From contig JASAND010028777.1 of the NCBI GenBank assembly GCA_030248195.1, forward strand, positions 1 through 64,000: a stretch of DNA of 64,000 nt, read 5' to 3'. The stretch is from Trissonchulus latispiculum (Eukaryota; Nematoda; Enoplea; Enoplida; Ironidae). The notes under the pieces were generated by a model that was given only the letters and a program-made list of their open reading frames with translations, searched no databases and was not told the origin of the DNA. Numbering within the stretch: the first letter of the stretch is position 1; every line of letters begins with the position of its first letter. Below are positions 34,510-45,468 of this stretch, piece by piece. The position numbers were made by a program, and so were the translations under genes.

Positions 34510-35165
34510 TGTGGGGAGAACACTTCTGTTAACTAACTTATGACTCTCAGAGCCGTAATTAAGGGGCTCTCTAACTCAGAACTCAGAGGTTAGGTCCCAC
34601 TCAAAATCCCGTTAAATACTACAAAAATAAACCCACAAAGTGACAACGAAAGAGAGAAGAAATAAGGAAGTTTTTGTTTAGGAGAGACACATAATTTTGG
34701 GCCGTGGCTTGGCGAACTAGAAACATAAAGAGAGAAAGAATGGGCATGTCTCAAGACCTCCGTCAAACAGGAGGGGTTTACATGAACTGCCCTGAATTTA
34801 AAATCATAAAATAATAATGAAATTAAAGGCTAAAGAAATTAAGTTGGCTCGAAAGCCCATCATGCTAGAAAACATAAAGCTGGCCTTCAGGCCGAAGGTA
34901 TTAAAAAATCGGGATTTAACGGTGTAAAAGCCCAAAATATTGGCCTCTAGGCCGTAACTTGGGTTCAGAGAAAAAGGCGGCCATTTGGCCTTAAAGCATA
35001 AAAAGGGCCGAAGGACCAAAGTACAAACATATATCACACTTTGGCCAAAAGGGCCACGATATAAATCCTAATTTTTTGGTCCTAGTCAGCAGAATAAGGC
35101 CGGACATAAAAGGTCCATGTGGCCACTCAAATTGTTAGTGTTCGGGTTTACATGGCTCAGTTTTC

Positions 35166-35189
35166 CTCTCTGGCCCAAGGGCCAGAGAG
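35166..35189. other. Perfect 11-bp inverted repeat CTCTCTGGCCC / GGGCCAGAGAG
   Basis: Separated by only two bases. Confidence 0.8.
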
Positions 35190-35217
35190 ATCCCTAGATT
35201 TTTCTGAGGTTAGGGGT

Positions 35218-35267
35218 GTGTACTGCTATATTCCCATGTCACACCAGTGACACGAGAAGCAGTACAC
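35218..35267. other. Stem-loop GTGTACTGCT / AGCAGTACAC with inner TGTCAC / GTGACA
   Basis: Ten outer and six inner base pairs. Confidence 0.8.
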
Positions 35268-35399
35268 GGGGGAAGAAGGGACATTTTAGCGACCGCTTTC
35301 GGCCGTACCTAGACGAACACTGATTAGAATTTTGAAAATTTGGGGCGAGCGACAGCTCGCTGACAGCCTGTAATAAAAGCGGTGTCGTTTAATTTTCTG

Positions 35400-35429
35400 G
35401 GAAGCTTCTAGAAGTTTCTAGAAGCTTCC
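35400..35429. promoter_or_regulatory. Six-unit heat-shock element (HSF-binding type)
   Basis: The 30 bases read as six contiguous, perfectly alternating 5-bp units: GGAAG, CTTCT, AGAAG, TTTCT, AGAAG, CTTCC. This is the nGAAn/nTTCn array bound by heat-shock factor trimers, and functional sites usually have three units. The stretch is also nearly a perfect palindrome in a region full of hairpins, so a structural role is an alternative. No coding gene lies within 4 kb on either side. Confidence 0.65.
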
Positions 35430-35760
35430 TATCTTTTACATGTAAGATCCGGGCTCTTTTTGGCCCGGGGACCAGGTGAGGGGTCGGATTAATGATATTG
35501 GGGAAATACTGCCCCCAACTGGTCCTCTTTTTGATGAATTTCGGGGTCGAAACTTGGGCGAATTTTATAAAGTTTTGGGTTTACATGTAAACGCAACCAA
35601 AGGGACCAGAGACGATATATAGGTTCTTAACTTGCCCAAAAATTGACAAAAAATTGCAGAATTTTGGCCAACTTGGGCCTATACTACACAAAAGGAATTT
35701 CAATAATTTAAATCAAATTGGAAAATTAGTTTATTAAAGTTGAAAATATTTTAATATTTT

Positions 35761-35817
35761 CTTTGTTTTCGGCCCCTCACTCTTGAGCGTCGCTTGGACT
35801 CTTGGCCGAAAACAAAG
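35761..35817. other. Perfect 14-bp stem-loop CTTTGTTTTCGGCC / GGCCGAAAACAAAG
   Basis: A 29-base loop. The longest uninterrupted stem of the region. Confidence 0.85.
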
Positions 35818-36744
35818 CGTGCCGGTCATTTGTCTTCGGCAACAATTGTTCCTCGCTACTGGAAATTCCCTGTTTCCAACAAGTCGGAGGAAGAAGTCCT
35901 GAGCAAGGAGGAAAATAAAACAGGAAAAGATGAAAAAATATGCACATAGTTGTTTTTTTGTAAGTTCTAGCTAAACAAGAAGTATATTAATGAATTCTAC
36001 GTACTTAACTACCTAGATTTAGTTTCTTTTGTTTTAATTTAATTTATTTTGAGACAAGTAGGCCCCCTTCGAACCAATAGGATGTAGAAAAGGTGTATAC
36101 TAACTCTCTTTTCGAGAGGCAATTCTCCTGCTGGACTAAAGGCCAGCCCAAAGTTCATGTGAGGACAGCCTTCCAGACAGTATGACTGGACTTGACATTT
36201 TAGAGAGACTAAAATTACGAAATGGCAACCATTTTACTAAAACATTTTTGACCATAACTTTCTTAATTTTGGGAGTTGAGAAGCAAAATTTACATTTTTA
36301 GAATCAGCGTCGAATTGCCTTTCGATTAAGCCTATGTTGTGTTTCCACCTAAAATTTCGATTATTACGTAATTATTACCTAATTAGCACTAATTGACCCC
36401 AATTAACATTTTTAAACTCATATTAATACTACTTTAGCCTAACTGATTATTAAAAATGGGAAATTAATGTCAAATAACGTTGGACATGACTACCTACGTC
36501 TAAACACAGTTACCTATGCATTTGTAACCACATGTTATTTGCTAATGAAGGTTAATTCTACATAGTAACTACCGTACACCAACGCATGTAAGGACCATCT
36601 TCATATGATTAAATTTGACAATAAATTGAAATTGCTGTTTGCTAACAGAGAGGAATTATGTGTTTTTTCCTGGATAATATTAGAACCTTTTCTTCTGGTT
36701 TTGGGTGGTCGGCAATGACGCATAAGTTGTCTAAGATTGGGTCC

Positions 36745-36771
36745 TAATGAAGAGGCACCAGCTCTTCATTA
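36745..36771. other. Perfect 10-bp stem-loop TAATGAAGAG / CTCTTCATTA
   Basis: Loop GCACCAG. A diverged second copy of the motif (AATGAAAAGGCACCCGCTTT) follows at about 36820. Confidence 0.8.
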
Positions 36772-37050
36772 AAGTGTGGACGTTTGCAATTATTATCTGT
36801 TTGGGGATAATAAGATCCAAATGAAAAGGCACCCGCTTTCCACAAGGAGGCAATATTAAGGAATTTCCGTTCAGACCACCTAACTGGCTAATATGTTTAT
36901 TAATTTATGATGTTATTCTTCTTGTGTTAATGATACTCTGACCTTATACTGCGAATTTTAACTAATCTTCCCTTTCGTTTCCCTAGGAGTTAGTTATATT
37001 TTAGAGATTGGCAACCCTGCTCTTAATTACACACAAATACAAATACAGCT

Positions 37051-38390
37051 TGGACGTTCATTCATGCAGCTACGATCATGGAAATCTTTAACTTAACCCA
37101 TTTTCTGAGGTCTTCCTTGGCGTTTGCGAGTGACCATTGAGCAAAACCTTCTTTTTGGATTAATTCTTCAAAATCTAATTTTTTTTATTTAACCAATTTC
37201 ATTACATATGGGATCTCATCTCAGCCGCCATATTTCCCAGTCAAGCCTGGAAAATAAAACATCACGTCTACTTTCTTGCAACAATGTTTGGTATACATCA
37301 TCATATTATCCGACATAATTTCTGGGATGTCACAGAGATGTTCATGATTCACCATGTATGATGGATTAAAAATCCGCAGTCGCAGTATTTTGACAAGTGC
37401 AAAGTCCAGCTTTCAAAATGGAAGAGTAGCAACTGCCTTAAACTGAAGTTAATGTGCAATTAAAATTTCTATGGTAGAAAAAATTGTAAAAAGCTGTGAG
37501 TAGTAGGTATTTTCGACAGGCTTGCCGGCAGTTTGAAAAATGAACTTAAAACATATCTAACTTTACTTAGTTCTGTTTGACACATTTTCACTTAGCACAT
37601 TCGTTTTGGTCTGTGCTGACTGAGGCTGCAACATAGCGACATAGCTGTGGCTCTATATAAAGCACTAAAACTGAAGCTGTAAATATATGAAGTGTAAACT
37701 CGCCTTTGGGAAAACGCAATTTTAATTTGCGGCAGAAGTCGCATAAAAATTAAGCATCGTGCACTGCTAGCGTGCCAGTTTTCGCTTTCAGATGTAGTTG
37801 GGCTGCGATTGTTTCAGCGCCCTTTCTTTCTATTAGGCTCTGAAAGTTTTCTTTTTTAAGGAAGTACGTACTTGTCCAGCCAACAACCGCATAATAAATT
37901 GTTCTCCCCCTTTTCCCTTGTTTTCTTTCGCCAATTCCTTTCTATAAATCTTTCTATCCTTTCTATGTATGCCGAAATTGAGGGGTTATGTACTATCCCT
38001 CAAAGATTTACTCTGGCGGTCTTAGCACACGAAAGTCGAGCACTCTCAGCACTGATGTAAGTTTATGGCGCAATTTAGTACACTGTTATTCATAATGTAT
38101 TGCTTTTTGATGATGTTGCAGTTTTGCACTTGAATTAACCCTGTTTATTAACACTACGAACTGCGTATCGACTACAGTTAGGTATCGATTTTGTTAATTG
38201 AAGTACTTTAAGTACATATAAACTAAGTAGCTTGAGCTTGACTACTTCAGTAACTAACCTTCCAAATTTTTGCTTAAATCTCCGGCTCCTTCAAGTTGAA
38301 AACTAAGCAGTAGCTTTGATTTAGCGGGAGTGATAAAAGTTCCCTTCTATACAGTGGCTAATACCAAGAGAACAATAGCCAATGGGCAAG
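37051..38390. other. Intergenic, nothing recognised
   Basis: AT-rich DNA with no supported exon, RNA or repeat. A 62-codon open frame at 37872-38060 has no splice or family support. Confidence 0.5.
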
Positions 38391-38714
38391 CTCTCTGTTA
38401 TCAGAGCAAAAACTATGCTCTGTTCACTAACAGCCCACCCACCCCCGCAAATTAGACCCATCACTTTAAAGAAATTTAAGCGCTATATTTGCGTTTTAAA
38501 GCTCGAAGCAGACACAAAATTCGCTAACACACTGTTTTCGAGCTTAAGTACGTAAACATAGAGCGAGTGAGCGTATCCCCGTTTCGAATAGGTACTGATT
38601 TGCGGGTTGGATCACTAGGGTCTTACTGAACTGCGGGGGTGGGTCACTAGGGTCTGATTTGCGGGTGGTGGCCGTTAGCGACCAGAGCATAGTTTTTGCT
38701 CTGATAACGTAGAG
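38391..38714. mobile_element. Foldback MITE
   Basis: Inverted arms of about 40 bp: CTCTCTGTTATCAGAGCAAA, then ACTATGCTCTG, and the complement ending CTGATAACGTAGAG. The interior CCCGCAAATTAGACCC block is also inverted. Related sequence occurs near 18.6 kb and at 38.8-39.05 kb. Confidence 0.75.
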
Positions 38715-39101
38715 TGCCTAGTGGTAATGCCTTGGTAATACATAATTATATTATTACGTATTACTCTGTTAGCGTAACATGACACATCCTGTGCACGCCA
38801 AACGCTGATCCCTCCCTCGGAAATTGGACTATTGACAACCTAACTAAATCGTAACTAGTGAAAGGAGGAGAGGGAGATACGTTGCTGTGTGTTCGCTCTA
38901 AAAACTCGAAAAGGCTATGTACAATAAAATGTTAAAATGTAGCTTAAATTGTGACTGTTTTGTGCTTTAGAACACAAGCATTTGATTCATTAGGGTTAAA
39001 TTTGCGGAGAGGGATCGCGTTAGCGTGAAGAGTAGGTATTATGTTTACAGTAACACATGATTGCTATATTTTTCTGTATTGATTATATATTATAATTATT
39101 T

Positions 39102-39544
39102 TAGAGATGCACCGGGGCCGCCACTACCGGGGCCGGGGCCGGGGCCGGGACCTCATCGTGGCCCCGACCGGGGCCGGGCCGGGGCCACCTTGGCCCCGGT
39201 ACCGGGGCCGGGGCCGGGGCCTGGAAATTGGGGGTCCAAATCAAAAATTTTCAAAAATTTTCTGGAAAATTTAAATTTTGCAGTAATGTTTGATATACAA
39301 ACGTTACTATCCTTGTTTTCATTAATATCGGCGTGATAACAAACGATTTGTAACACTTTTTGACTTTCGAAAATTCAAAATTTTGGTCAAAAAATGTCAA
39401 AAATTCACAAAATTTTGCTAATTTTTGGCCCCGGTCGGTACCGGGGCCTGACCACCGGGGCCGGGGGCGGGGCCGGGGCCTGACTACCGGGGCCGGGGCC
39501 GGAACCGGTAGTCAGGCCCCGGCCCCGGCCCCGGTGCATCCCTA
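39102..39544. mobile_element. hAT-like MITE full of GGGGCC words
   Basis: The ends are TAGAGATGCACCGGGGCC and the inverse GGCCCCGGTGCATCCCTA, differing at one position. The flanks are an exact 8-bp target duplication, AATTATTT (39094-39101 and 39545-39552). Both arms are runs of GGGGCC or GGCCCC around an AT core at 39235-39430. It has no transposase. Confidence 0.92.
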
Positions 39545-39599
39545 AATTATTTACTCTTAATTTAAGGATAGGTTTAGGGTAAAGACGTCATTGACATTA

Positions 39600-42500
39600 A
39601 GCTTAGGGCCTTTTCATAAAATGATTAAACGGATTAACTTAAAAGTTTAATCATTTTATGAATACGCTCACGGATTAAACGGATTAAAGTTTAATCCGTG
39701 ACTTAAACGGACTAGTTTAATCCGTCGATCAAAAACCTTTTCATAAAATACCAACGGATTAAACTTTAATCCGTGACGTATTCATAAAATCGTGACGGAT
39801 TAAAATCTTGGCGGATTAAACTTTAATCCGCAGCCTTTTCATAAAATGATTAAGTTTAATCCGTTTAATCCGTCACTTAAAAAACAGTTCAAAAGCACTC
39901 AAGTTTAATCCTTGTTATTTGCGGGGATTAAACGGATTAAACATCAATTATATAGCACCGTTTGCGTTTGACACATCGACTTTAAACCTTCACTGCTCAT
40001 TCATTGAGTTCAGCAATTATCGTTACATCAAAATGTAGCTTAACATTTTGCCTTTTTAATGGCTGCGATGAAACATGTTTTGGTTGTCTATATTGTTCTT
40101 TGCTAATTATGGAACATGTGGTACTTTTCAAATTTTTTGCCGACTGAAGTAATGTTTTGGTGTGGACATCGGTTTCATCACTCGATACTTCTGTCAAATG
40201 GAGATCATTCTTAGTTTATATCGAAATCGCTCTTCGTTGTGGAAAATCAGATATTAAAATGTTTGTGTAACCCGAATACTAACTGTCTACCTTTCTCATC
40301 TTTCTTGCGCATCAATTTTAGCTAGAAAGCAGCAAAACGAAGCTGCAGCTAGCAAAAAGTACTCGTAGGTGGTTGTTTCCTCCTGTGCTGTGTTTTTAAA
40401 TGGCGTAACTGGTTGCCCAGTATTCAGAGTTGGAAAGAGATTAGTTTGAGGCTTATATGTTATTCCACTACCATCTTAAACTACAAACTAGTTTACTTTT
40501 CTGGCTAACTACGTAGTTCTTTTTCAAAATTACTGCCACATCTTACGGACAATTTTGGTTTATTTATGCTCAATTGATACACGGTCTAATTGCACATTTT
40601 ATCAATGCCTATAAGCTGCAGTTCGTTGCTTTAAGCAAAGAAAGGGATTTGGTCGAAAATCGATTTTGGCAAAAACGCCATTATTTTGTTTTGAACATAG
40701 ACTTCTCGCCAACTACCACCCATGGATCCGCATGATGTTTGACAATATGAAAACTCACACTATTGCGAAGATTCATTTTGGTTTGAGCTAAAACGTCCCC
40801 AGTTTGCGAAACACCTCAATACGAATTTGGGAAATGTCGTGTCACCGGACATTTATCATTTCTGGGGCTTTACTTTAAGTCCTGTTAAGTCAAATACTAA
40901 AAGGTGTCCCTAGGTTTTGTGGATAGAAAACAACCGATAGGGTCTGGCCCACCAATGACTGACTTGGTTTGAACTAAAACGTCTAAAGTTGCGAGAAAGC
41001 TCAAAATGAACTTGCGAAATGTCGTGCCACGGTATTTTCTGGGGAATTAGGACCTGCTGAGTCAAATCCGACTAAAGGTAGTCCCAGGCTCACATGTCCT
41101 TCACAATAAGGGCGCAAAAAGAACATTTGGTCGATTCTACAGTTTTGAGAAATCCACGTTCAAAAATTGATGGCCTATATTCAGCCGGTAATCGGTATGT
41201 CAAACATTTTTGCTAGTTTTTTGCTAATTTTGCTAGTTTTGTAACCTCTAACTATCAATTTTTGAAAATCGATTTCGCAAAACTGGAATTAACCAAAATT
41301 TCCTGTTATGCCTTGATATATAACGGACACGGGTCAAATGAGATTTTTTATTTAATCTTCAACGCAATCTTTATGCTACAAAAAATCCGCCAAATTTGTC
41401 AACTTCGGATTGAGGTCGCTCGCAACTGACGATATTTTGGCCCTACCCAAAGATGTCCCTCCGCAATAGTGCGAATACATCCTGCCAAAAATCTCGCGAA
41501 TCCGTTTGGTAGTTTTTGGGAAATTGATGTTCAAAACAAAATAATCGCAGTTTGCCAAAATGGGTTTTCGGTCAAATCTCTAGATCAAAACAACGAACTC
41601 CAGCTAATAGGTACCTATTGATAAAATAAACAGGTAGATGTGTATATATCGGTTGAGCATAAATATAAACCATAATTGCCTGTAAGATGGACAGTAAATT
41701 TTAGAAAAACTGAAACTGAAAAAACTGAAAAACCTCGAAAATTTGAAGGAATTGAAAAAACCTCATTTTTTGAAGAATTGGAGCTTGTAAGGTGAAATTT
41801 GAAACCTACAGGTGTGAGGTGATTAATACAGCAAAGTAATGTTGGTTCGTTGGTAGACAATTCTCTAGGCTAGCAAATCGCCAGACATTCGTCCTCTATT
41901 CATAGGAGGTTCTTAACCTTGAAGCTTGAAGCGTCATCCAAGCTTAGACTGTCCTGTTCTGTTCTGAGGCAATACACAATATAATTGTCCAAAGTTTTAT
42001 GACTCTTAAAGGTTAAACAAAATATATAGAAATTGAGAAAATTGAGAAATTCCATGGGGTTGCTTTGAGAAGTTCCGTGGGGGGTACTTCAAATTCAAAA
42101 TATATAGTGAAATTCAGCAAAATTGGAAATGGCCAAGAATCAGCGAAAAAGCAACCCCACCCTTCTTATACGTGTTTTTAGGGGATTATATTAAAATGTA
42201 GTTTTGGTGTAAAATTCATCTATATAGCATTGTCCTAATAATCTCATTAGTAGCTATGTATTGTTACTAGTCTAATGAACAGTTAATTCTCAAGCAAGCA
42301 AGTCAAAACAGTAAACCTGAAAATCATCATTGTAAAAATGTTACAAAGTTTAAATATATTATTGTTGCTTTTAGCTATGGATTGAAGTAAGACTTTATCA
42401 CTCACTAACTGAAATAATATACTTAAAATTTACAATTGTAGAATCAGTCAGCGAAATTAATAATGAAATATGGATACTCTTTGAAATATGTTAGCATCAT

Positions 42501-42779
42501 TTGTATTCATAAAATCAGGATTAAACTGGCGGATTAAATGGATTAACTTAAACGGATTAACTTAAACGGATTAAAAGTGTATTCATAAAATACGGATTAA
42601 ACTACTTAAACGACTTAATTTAATCCGTTTAAGTTAATCCGTTTAAGTCGTGGCTCAGTTTAATCCGTTTAAGTAGTTTAATCCGTGATTTTATGAATAC
42701 GCATTTTTAATCCATTTAATCTGTTTAAGTTAATCCGTTTAAGTTAATCCATTTAATCATTTTATGAAAAGTCCCTTAG
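39600..42779. mobile_element. Composite inverted-repeat element with GGATTAAACGGATTAA words
   Basis: The left part (39600-39945) starts TTAGGGCCTTTTCATAAAATG and the right part (42490-42779) ends CATTTTATGAAAAGTCCCTTA. Both are dense in GGATTAAAC, TTTAATCCG and TATTCATAAAAT in both orientations. The scaffold matches the GAGTTAAA composite at 23367-27091, with a different word. No target duplication was found. The centre carries a copy of the repeat at 22300-22870. Confidence 0.58.
40530..41600. repeat. Dispersed foldback repeat, copy 2
   Basis: Related to 22300-22870 from TTCAAAATTACTGCCACAT onward. The segment at 41370-41580 matches in the inverted direction. It has no intact ORF. Confidence 0.6.
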
Positions 42780-43779
42780 TGTTGGTGGTTTGGTTCTACA
42801 CTTCTATACTAGCTAATCAAGTTTTTAAGGATCCACATCTATACTGGAAATGTAAATTGTTGGTAATCATGTAAACCCAACCCATGTGTACAAATGTAAT
42901 TTTGACATGAGGTATGGTATGGTAACTAAACAGAAGTTACAAAATATAACGAAAATATCACTTCTAAATTTCAAACATTAGCGCTGATATAACCTGCAAT
43001 GATTTTTCTAATATTAAAGTAGTTTTAACTGTATATAAGCTTTAATAATATTATTAAAATTTAGTTTAAAAGTTGGAATTAATTGAATCATGTTACAACT
43101 GATTGAATTTAAGTTTAATTAAATTCATTTAGTTGAGTCGATTTAATTTGGTTTTACGAAATTACTGCTTTGTTCTATTCCTGTCTGTTAAACTTTTTAT
43201 TTTCATCTGCGCATGAACAGGCCAATTCGTTATAAAGAAAGTGCTCAGTTTTGGATAGCATAATGTAAATAAGCCGCAGACAGAAAACAATTTAGGTTTC
43301 AGCAAAAATGCAGCCTGGCAATTATAAAGGTCGGTTTTTATGTAGCCTTGGATTGATAGTTGCTTTGCGAAGCTCCAATGGATATATCTATAAAAAAGAG
43401 AGACTGCAATTCTCACTTATAGACAAGGCCATAACGCAGACAGGAGGACGTTCTCTTGTTCTAAGTTTTAAGGTTTTCAGCTCAAGTGGACTTTTTGTGA
43501 TTCTGTTTGCCTTAAAAAACAATTGCTAGCATTGAGTGCTGAGAACAGGACAAATAATGCATACAAATTCAGCTGTTTCTTGCTAGTTTACTTGTGTCTT
43601 TCTTTATGCCGTACTACTACTTATGTACTACAGTTCAGCAAGGCGTAAGCCAACTACCTTAGCCTCTGGATCCACTTATCCTACCGGATATAATTCGCTT
43701 GGTCTGGTAAGATCGGTTGGGATCAATTTTAATAATGTAATAATTTTCTTGTAGTTTTCCAATAATGTAATAATGTAAT
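42780..43779. other. Intergenic, nothing recognised
   Basis: AT-rich DNA. Short open frames on both strands (43162-43529) lack any family or splice support. Confidence 0.5.
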
Positions 43780-44968
43780 TAGTGATGTGCGCTGAACAAA
43801 TTGCCCGCTCCGGAGCTCCGGCCGGAGCGGGCTGTCGGAGCACCGGAGCTCCGGAGCTCCGCAGCTCCGCGGAGCTCCGACTGGTTGTTGAGGTTAAAAT
43901 TGTAAAAATTTTATAGCTAAGCAAATCATTTTTGCAATGAAAAGCACGTCTACTCACTTTAATATATAGTGCTTCGCATTCTTATGCTTAAAATCTGATT
44001 TTTTTTGCTAAACACATTTGTTCTATTTGCTAGCCTGTATTTTTGATCTGAAATGAGTTCAGACTTCGACAACTTTTCACGACTTGTGGCTGTTTCATTA
44101 TGTATTATATGTGTTGCGTTTACATAAAAGCCAATGTTAATTCACTGCCGTTCAGTTCTAATGTCTCAACTTTTTCAAGATTTGCTAAGTTTAAATTTTA
44201 TAGATTAGGACTCCATAAAATTAGTTACGAGAATTTCGTCAAAAATTAAATTTTTGAATCCATGCTGAATTATTGCAAATTTAACAAACGTGGACCAGAT
44301 TTGCTTTTATCCACTGTTTATCCAACTTTTAAAAAGTATATAATCATTAAATATATAAATTTGAACAAGGAGAAATTATATATGTCTGACAAAATATGAT
44401 GTGTGAGATGATAGATGGAAGAAATATGGAAGAAATATGTATGAAAAGATGTGTGAGATGAAAGCAAAGAAAACATTTGTAGTCATTGAAAGTTTACGTA
44501 GAAGACTATATTTGATCGGAAAAGGGAATAATTGATGGATAAATTTACTAATTAATGGCAATTAATTAAATACGTTGTATTGAAACAATTCTTAGAGGTC
44601 GTAGCTTAGAATTATGTTTAAATTTTCATTTTGATCATCTTGACAAGTTGGAAAAATTTGTCTCCAGAAAACGAATCATACAGCAGTCTTGAGAAAGTAG
44701 AAAAATTATTAAAAATAATACGAGCACTAATTCATTGTTCTTACGCACTGTTCGTGAGACTACAGCAAGAAATCATGAAAACTCTTAAAATATTTTGTTA
44801 TTTCTAAGTTATGAGCAACAGACAGGCATCAAAGCTTGAACATGGCTGCTCCGGGTACTCGGAGCTCCGGAGCTCCGGAGCTCCGGAGCAGAAGCCCGCT
44901 CCGGAGCACCGAAAATCGGTGCTCCACTCCGGAGCTCCGTCGGAGCGTAGCTCCGGCGCACATCACTA
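43780..44968. mobile_element. hAT-like element with CCGGAGCT words
   Basis: The ends are TAGTGATGTGCGC and the inverse GCGCACATCACTA. The flanks are an exact 8-bp target duplication, AATGTAAT (43772-43779 and 44969-44976). GGAGCTCC and CCGGAGCTCCGG words occupy about 90-110 bp at each end. The 950 bp AT-rich interior has no transposase, so it is a non-autonomous element. Confidence 0.92.
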
Positions 44969-45468
44969 AATGTAATAATGTAGCTATAGTATTATAAATA
45001 TCAATGGCTATTGTAAAGTTTTGTTGATAACCACCCATTCCAAATCTATCTCTCATTATCAAAAACTGTAGTAATAATAATAGTACCGAATAATCCATTA
45101 CCATTAGAATTTTTAAAGGTTGATCGAGAGGATCATGTTTACCAAAGAGTAGTACCTATATGCTGATTTTTAAATGAATAAACCGCGTAACTAATATACC
45201 TATTAACTGAATTTTAGTTTTTTCGTTTTGAATTGAAATTTTATCTAACATCTCTATGCTAACAAAATATAGCTAAAAAGCATGAATTTTTGTTATTTAT
45301 TTTATTGTTTTATTCCAATTACGATTTATTTCTTATCAGATAACATAGTATGAAAGCAAGACTGGTAACAGTTTGATAAGAGTTTGATTGAAATTTTATA
45401 AATTTAATTTTAAATTAAATTAAAAATTTATTTACTGAAATTTTATAATAATTCTTAATTATTTATAT

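Larger units (their letters stand above)
30700..37050. other. ORF-poor, hairpin-rich region of unknown nature
   Basis: This 6.3 kb stretch lacks open frames longer than about 80 codons and has no recognisable exon. It holds a four-copy tandem repeat at its left edge and at least thirteen strong stem-loops between 31474 and 36771 (the clearest are listed separately). It also holds a tRNA T-arm-like block at 32127 and a six-unit heat-shock element at 35400. Base composition is more even than in the flanks, without the poly-A/T tracts. It could be a non-autonomous retroelement or a structured long non-coding RNA. I cannot define its ends or strand. Confidence 0.5.

Noticed and set aside
39061..39545. 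Pro/Gly-rich frames in the GGGGCC element
   Set aside because: Composition artefact of the hexamer repeat; the DNA is a MITE.
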